Shown here one piece after another: positions 57,193 through 60,743 of a stretch of 60,743 nucleotides of DNA. The stretch is from the NCBI RefSeq assembly GCF_001509795.1, contig NZ_LLZN01000069.1, forward strand, positions 1 to 60,743. The letters are read 5' to 3'. Made by a program: the position numbers and the translations under genes. Source of the stretch: Streptomyces sp. NRRL WC-3605 (lineage in GTDB: Bacteria > Actinomycetota > Actinomycetes > Streptomycetales > Streptomycetaceae). Numbering within the stretch: the stretch's first letter is position 1; the number at the start of each line of letters is the position of its first letter. The notes below the pieces were generated by a model. The model saw only the letters and a list, made by a program, of their open reading frames with translations, was not told where the DNA came from and made no database searches.

Positions 57193-57675
57193 ATGACCGT
57201 CCGACCCGTGGTCAAGCGCACCGCCCGCGCCGTTCTGCTGGACGGTGACGATCTGATCCTGATCAAGCGCACCAAGCCGGGCATGGATCCGTACTGGCTC
57301 ACGCCCGGAGGCGGGGTCGAACCGACGGACTCCACCGTCGTCGACGCGCTGCACCGCGAGGTGTACGAGGAGCTGGGCGCCAAGATCACCGATGTGGTCC
57401 CCTGCTTCGTCGACACCGTCGAACACATCGGCCACGACGAGGCATCGACCGGGGTGAAGGTCCAGCACTTCTTCGTCTGCCACCTGGAGTCCATGGACCC
57501 GGCCTTGCGGCACGGCCCCGAAGTGGACGAGCCCATCGGCGAGTACGAGATCGTGCGGGTGCCGTTCAACCGGGTCGGGATCGCCTCCGTGCACCTGGTG
57601 CCGCTGTCACTGCGGCACTACCTCGACGGGAACATCGAGGGCGTGCGCGCCCTGCACGCGTCTGATCTGGGCTGA
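57193..57675 (+). CDS. Nudix hydrolase
   Basis: A 160-residue Nudix protein. The Nudix box is close to canonical: GGGVEPTDSTVVDALH then REVYEELGA (about 35-60), with one extra residue before the catalytic REVYEEL. Substrates of such enzymes are nucleoside diphosphate derivatives; no more specific motif is seen. The ATG at 57193 has TCCTCC-poor context; a parS-like site lies 22 bases upstream. Confidence 0.87.
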   Translation: MTVRPVVKRTARAVLLDGDDLILIKRTKPGMDPYWLTPGGGVEPTDSTVVDALHREVYEELGAKITDVVPCFVDTVEHIGHDEASTGVKVQHFFVCHLESMDPALRHGPEVDEPIGEYEIVRVPFNRVGIASVHLVPLSLRHYLDGNIEGVRALHASDLG

Positions 57676-57708
57676 CGTACGGCGGTCGATCAGCCGCCGT
57701 TCGTCCGC

Positions 57709-57722
57709 GTTTCACGTGAAAC
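57709..57722. promoter_or_regulatory. parS site (perfect)
   Basis: GTTTCACGTGAAAC, full consensus, 33 bases after the Nudix stop and 538 bases from the parS-like site at 57158. Confidence 0.92.
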
Positions 57723-57762
57723 CCCCTGTGCCGTCACCCCTGCCGTGGCGACCCTGGGAGGC

Positions 57763-58701
57763 ATGGCCGGAAGGACATTTGTCTCCCCTGAAACAGGTGG
57801 ACGACCAGGGCACTCGTCGGACAGCCTGACCTGCGTGCCGACACCTTCCCTCGCCGCTCTGCCCATCCGCCGTCTCACCCCTCGCGATCTGGTCGCCTGC
57901 GCCGACCTGTCCCAGGACCGGGGCTGGCCCCGTGAGGAACACAAGTGGGGACTGCTTCTGACCGCCGGCCGTGGATACGGCATCGACGCACCCGACGGCG
58001 GGCTCGTCACCGCATGTGTCGTCACCGAGTACGGACCCCGGGAGCGGCCCGACCTGGGAGCCATCGGCATGGTGCTGGTCGCCGAGCGGTACGCCCGCCA
58101 GGGCGTCGGCCGGCGTCTGATGCGTCACGTCGTCTCCGCGATGGGCACGACTCCGCTGACCTTGCACGCCACCCCGAACGGCCGGCCTCTGTACGAGGAG
58201 CTGGGCTTCAAGACCACAGGCCGGGCGGAGATGGTGCGCGGGCACTTCGTCTCTGGCGACTTCCGGCCCTCCGTCTCCACCCGTGCGGCGACCGCCGAGG
58301 ACCTCCCGGCGATCGTCCGCCTGGACGAGGAGGTGTTCGGGGCGGATCGCACCCACATCATCACGCGGCTGCCCGCGTTCACCGACCAGCTGCGGGTCGC
58401 CGAGGACGGCGGCCGGATCATCGGGTACGCGGGCGCCTGGCCGAACATGGACACACAGGTGGTAGGCCCTCTGATCGCCCGGGACACGGAGACGGCCCAG
58501 GCCCTGGTCGCCTCTCTCGCCGCCCACACCGACCGGCCCCTGCGCACCGACATCGACGTGCGCCACGAGGAACTGCTCGCCTGGGTGAAGCGGCACGGGC
58601 TGGGCTCCGTGGCCTTCAACGCGGTCATGACGTACGGCATCCCGGAGCTGCCGGGCGACTGGAGCCGGCGGTTCGCCCCGCTGACGGTGGCCGCCGGCTG
58701 A
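57763..58701 (+). CDS. GNAT-family N-acetyltransferase, two-domain
   Basis: About 312 residues with two acetyltransferase-like halves. The first (about 35-165) has the acetyl-CoA loop VAERYARQGVGRRLM and then YEELGFKTTGRAEMVRG; the second (about 170-310) is of the Acetyltransf_18 type ending TYGIPELPGDW. Start uncertain: ATG 57763 after GGGAG, GTG 57745 or GTG 57835. Acceptor unknown. Confidence 0.82.
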   Translation: MAGRTFVSPETGGRPGHSSDSLTCVPTPSLAALPIRRLTPRDLVACADLSQDRGWPREEHKWGLLLTAGRGYGIDAPDGGLVTACVVTEYGPRERPDLGAIGMVLVAERYARQGVGRRLMRHVVSAMGTTPLTLHATPNGRPLYEELGFKTTGRAEMVRGHFVSGDFRPSVSTRAATAEDLPAIVRLDEEVFGADRTHIITRLPAFTDQLRVAEDGGRIIGYAGAWPNMDTQVVGPLIARDTETAQALVASLAAHTDRPLRTDIDVRHEELLAWVKRHGLGSVAFNAVMTYGIPELPGDWSRRFAPLTVAAG

Positions 58702-58725
58702 GGGGTCGCCGCCACGTCCGCACGC

Positions 58726-58760
58726 CGAAGCGCCGGTCCCCGTCGGGAACCGGCGCTTCG
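58726..58760. terminator. Bidirectional terminator between convergent genes
   Basis: Stem 58726-58740 with 58745-58760 (15 bp, one bulged base) and loop CGTC, placed between the ends of the GNAT gene and the GlcG/HbpS-like gene. Confidence 0.8.
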
Positions 58761-58785
58761 TCGGTGCGTCGTGGCGGGTGTGCCG

Positions 58786-59208
58786 TCAGAGGACGGTGTC
58801 GACGGCCGTGGCCGCGAACCCGTGGTCCTGCGCGGGCGCTCCGCCGCCGACACCGATCGCACCGATCAGCCGGCCGTCACGGTGGATCGGCAGGCCGCCC
58901 GCGATGAACAGCAGCGGCCGGTCGAGCGCGGTCGGCAGGGTGTGGAAGAGACCGCCGGGCTGGACGGCGTCGACGAGATCGGCGGTGGGGGTGCCCAGCT
59001 GCAGCGCCGTGTAGGCCTTGCGGGTGCTGGTCTCGCCGGAGATCAGCACGGCGCGGTCGTCGCGACGGAAGGCCAGCAGATGCCCTCCGGCGTCCAGGAC
59101 GGTGACGCTGACCGGCACTCCGGCGGCCTCGGCGGCACGCTGGGCGGCGAGGACGAGGGCGTCGGCGTCCTGGCTGGTCAGGGGGGTGACTGCGGTCGCG
59201 GTGGTCAT
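58786..59208 (-). CDS. GlcG/HbpS family (DUF336) protein
   Basis: A 140-residue protein of the heme-degrading/HbpS-like GlcG fold: VSVTVLDAGGHLLAFRRDD, SGETSTRKAYTALQLG and GGLPIHRDGRLIGAIGVGG, family signatures. Unlike HbpS of S. reticuli there is no signal peptide, so it acts in the cytosol. It lies 84 bases downstream of the MFS gene and probably shares its transcript. Confidence 0.88.
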   Translation of the reverse strand: MTTATAVTPLTSQDADALVLAAQRAAEAAGVPVSVTVLDAGGHLLAFRRDDRAVLISGETSTRKAYTALQLGTPTADLVDAVQPGGLFHTLPTALDRPLLFIAGGLPIHRDGRLIGAIGVGGGAPAQDHGFAATAVDTVL

Positions 59209-59292
59209 GGGTTCTCCTTGTGGTGCGTACTGACGGGGATGGTCGGGTGGCCGGGTGCGCGGGGGCGGCCCTGACCCCGCGCACGGATCGGC

Positions 59293-60507
59293 TCAGTGGT
59301 GGGCGACGGCTTCCGCCTCGACGGGGGCCGGGCGGCCCGAGACGGTGGTGTCCGTGGACGTCCCGCCGCGGCGTTCCAGCGCCGCCGAGAGGAACGCGAG
59401 CAGCAGCGCGGCCGCGGCGAGGGCGGCGCCGACCCAGTTCGGGGAGGTGTAGCCGAAGCCCGCGGCGATCACGATGCCGCCGAGCCAGGCGGAGAGGGCG
59501 TTGCCGAGGTTGAAGGCGCCGATGTTCACGGCCGAGGCCAGCGTCGGGGCGCCGTGCGCCTGGTCGAGGACGCGCTTCTGCAGCGGCGGCACGGTGGCGA
59601 AGCCCAGGGCGCCGATCAGCGCGATGCTGATGGCCGCGAGGACCTTGTTGTGCGCGGTGACCGTGAACACGGCGAGCACGACGGCGAGCGCGCCCAGGGA
59701 CACGTACAGCATCGGCATCAGCGCACGGTCGGCGTACTTGCCGCCGATCAGGTTGCCGCCGACCATGCCGAGCCCGAAAAGGACGAGCAGCCAGGTCACG
59801 GAGCCGTCGGCGAAGCCGGCGACATGGGTCATCATCGGCGCGATGTAGGTGATGGCCGCGAAGACGCCGCCGAAGCCGAGCACCGTCATCGCCATGGCGA
59901 GCAGCACCTGGGCGTTCTTGAACGCGGCCAGCTCGTGGCGCAGCCGTACGCCCTGCGGCTTGGGCATGTCGGGGACCAGCTTGGCGATACCCGCGAGGCC
60001 GATCAGTCCGAGCGCGGCCACGATGGTGAAGGTGATCCGCCAGCCCGCGGCCTGACCGACGAACGTGCCGAGCGGGACGCCGACGACATTGGCGACCGTC
60101 AGCCCGGTGAACATCATCGCGATGGCGCCGGCCTTCTTGTCCGGGGCGACCAGGTCCGCAGCGACGACCGAGCCGATGCCGAAGAAGGCGCCGTGGGCGA
60201 GCGAGGCGACCACACGGCCGATCAGCATCACGGAGAAGGACGGGGCGACGGCGGACAGCAGGTTGCCGAGGACGAACAGTCCCATCAGCAGCATCAACAT
60301 CCGCTTGCGGGAGACCTTGGTGCCGAGCACCGTCATCAGCGGGGCGCCGAGGACCACGCCGAGGGCGTAGCCGGTCACCAGGAGTCCGGCGGTGGGGATG
60401 GAGACCCCGAAGTCACCTGCGACCTCGGGCAGCAAGCCCATGATCACGAATTCGGTCGTCCCGATTCCGAAGGCCCCGATCGCGAGGGCCAGAAGCGCGA
60501 GAGGCAT
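59293..60507 (-). CDS. MFS transporter (AraJ/sugar-efflux type)
   Basis: A 404-residue protein with 12 helices: MPLALLALAIGAFGIGTTEFVIMGLLPEVA is the usual N-terminus of the YdhP/AraJ group, and GTKVSRKRMLML the loop 2-3 motif. ATG 60507 was chosen; the longer reading overlaps the operator region. It is divergent from the MarR gene that begins at 60648, its likely repressor. Substrate not known, drug or sugar efflux possible. Confidence 0.88.
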   Translation of the reverse strand: MPLALLALAIGAFGIGTTEFVIMGLLPEVAGDFGVSIPTAGLLVTGYALGVVLGAPLMTVLGTKVSRKRMLMLLMGLFVLGNLLSAVAPSFSVMLIGRVVASLAHGAFFGIGSVVAADLVAPDKKAGAIAMMFTGLTVANVVGVPLGTFVGQAAGWRITFTIVAALGLIGLAGIAKLVPDMPKPQGVRLRHELAAFKNAQVLLAMAMTVLGFGGVFAAITYIAPMMTHVAGFADGSVTWLLVLFGLGMVGGNLIGGKYADRALMPMLYVSLGALAVVLAVFTVTAHNKVLAAISIALIGALGFATVPPLQKRVLDQAHGAPTLASAVNIGAFNLGNALSAWLGGIVIAAGFGYTSPNWVGAALAAAALLLAFLSAALERRGGTSTDTTVSGRPAPVEAEAVAHH

Positions 60508-60529
60508 GAAGGGGTACCTTCCCAAAAGA

Positions 60530-60622
60530 TTGCAGGTGCGCTTTACGAGTGACGACAATACTTGCAGACGCGCCTTACTTGCAACCGCCGACTATTGCAG
60601 CCTTCGTCTACTCTGGTTGCAG
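60530..60622. promoter_or_regulatory. Repeated TTGCA elements in the MFS/MarR divergent promoter
   Basis: A 17-base direct repeat (60530-60546 and 60562-60578, 14 of 17 identical) starts with TTGCAG and ends TTAC. TTGCA occurs again at 60579, 60595 and 60616. Probably the operators of the MarR-type regulator. Confidence 0.6.
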
Positions 60623-60647
60623 TCCACCCCGGGACGAAGGACATGCC

Positions 60648-60743
60648 ATGACAGCGACCGATCCCGCACTCACCGCCCTCGCCCAGGGCTGGTGCGCCCT
60701 CTCCCTGCTGCACGGCAGGATCGAGGCCCACATCGAACGCGCC
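60648..60743 (+). CDS. MarR-family regulator (N-terminus only, cut by window end)
   Basis: The first 32 residues (MTATDPALTALAQGWCALSL, then LHGRIEAHIERA) match the start of MarR-type regulators I recall beside YdhP-like exporters in Streptomyces. The HTH is beyond the window. It reads away from the MFS gene across a 140-base repeat-bearing promoter. Confidence 0.6.
   Translation, partial: MTATDPALTALAQGWCALSLLHGRIEAHIERA

Overview
The window is chromosomal DNA of a Streptomyces, from the conserved core near the replication origin. The evidence is very high GC with strong third-position GC bias, the SsgR/SsgA sporulation pair, a fused CydDC, a Rex-type operator, SpoIIE/RsbW-like partner-switching proteins, and six ParB-binding parS-type sites. 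The order dyp peroxidase - pheA - serS - HAD hydrolase - two-ABC operon also matches, from memory, the S. coelicolor SCO3960s region, and cydABCD-hisC-lacI, thiC and ssgRA match the SCO3920s-3940s. The two window ends cut genes.

Layout. 1-1500: a TPR gene fragment, then a scar where the 3' end of a YdcF-like gene (minus) meets the 3' end of a tyrosine integrase (plus), beside tRNA-Ser(UGA). 1.5-9.7 kb: HtrA-like protease divergent from a GDPD phosphodiesterase, an RsbW-like ATPase, a DUF5926/SEC-C protein, a membrane-anchored protein, a small prim-pol domain protein and a SpoIIE-type phosphatase. 9.8-14.5 kb: aminopeptidase P, a MocR regulator, an MFS exporter and a second RsbW-like ATPase. 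14.7-21.2 kb: a copper-handling cluster (membrane protein, YcnI, Sco, PCuAC, CopC-CopD, DyP peroxidase). 21.3-25.2 kb: pheA, a DnaA-box-rich intergenic region, serS, a HAD hydrolase, two copies of an intergenic repeat and tRNA-Ser(GCU).

25.4-35.4 kb: a four-gene two-ABC operon, an alpha/beta-hydrolase-SDR fusion, kptA, a small unknown protein, an F420-type oxidoreductase, a second HAD hydrolase and a secreted M23 peptidase. 35.4-41.6 kb: cydA-cydB-cydDC under a Rex operator. 41.6-47.9 kb: hisC-type aminotransferase, LacI regulator, metallophosphoesterase, a membrane protein, and a Nudix-like membrane protein split by an in-frame UAG. 47.9-53.9 kb: thiC with its TPP riboswitch, a YibE/F transporter-like protein, ssgA, ssgR, DUF5326 and cupin proteins. 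53.9-60.7 kb: a four-helix membrane protein, LMW tyrosine phosphatase, cystathionine gamma-lyase, LysR, Nudix, GNAT, GlcG/HbpS-like and MFS genes, and the start of a divergent MarR gene.

I see no CRISPR array, no intact mobile element and no biosynthetic gene cluster, and nothing I could defend as a wholly new multi-gene system. The most unusual signals are chromosome-maintenance sites embedded in other functional elements: a parS-like palindrome forming the distal P3 arm of the thiC TPP riboswitch, a parS site overlapping the cydDC start codon, and a DnaA-box cluster in front of serS. The UAG-split Nudix gene and the tandem duplications running across the stop codons of the DyP and YibE/F genes also deserve a look.
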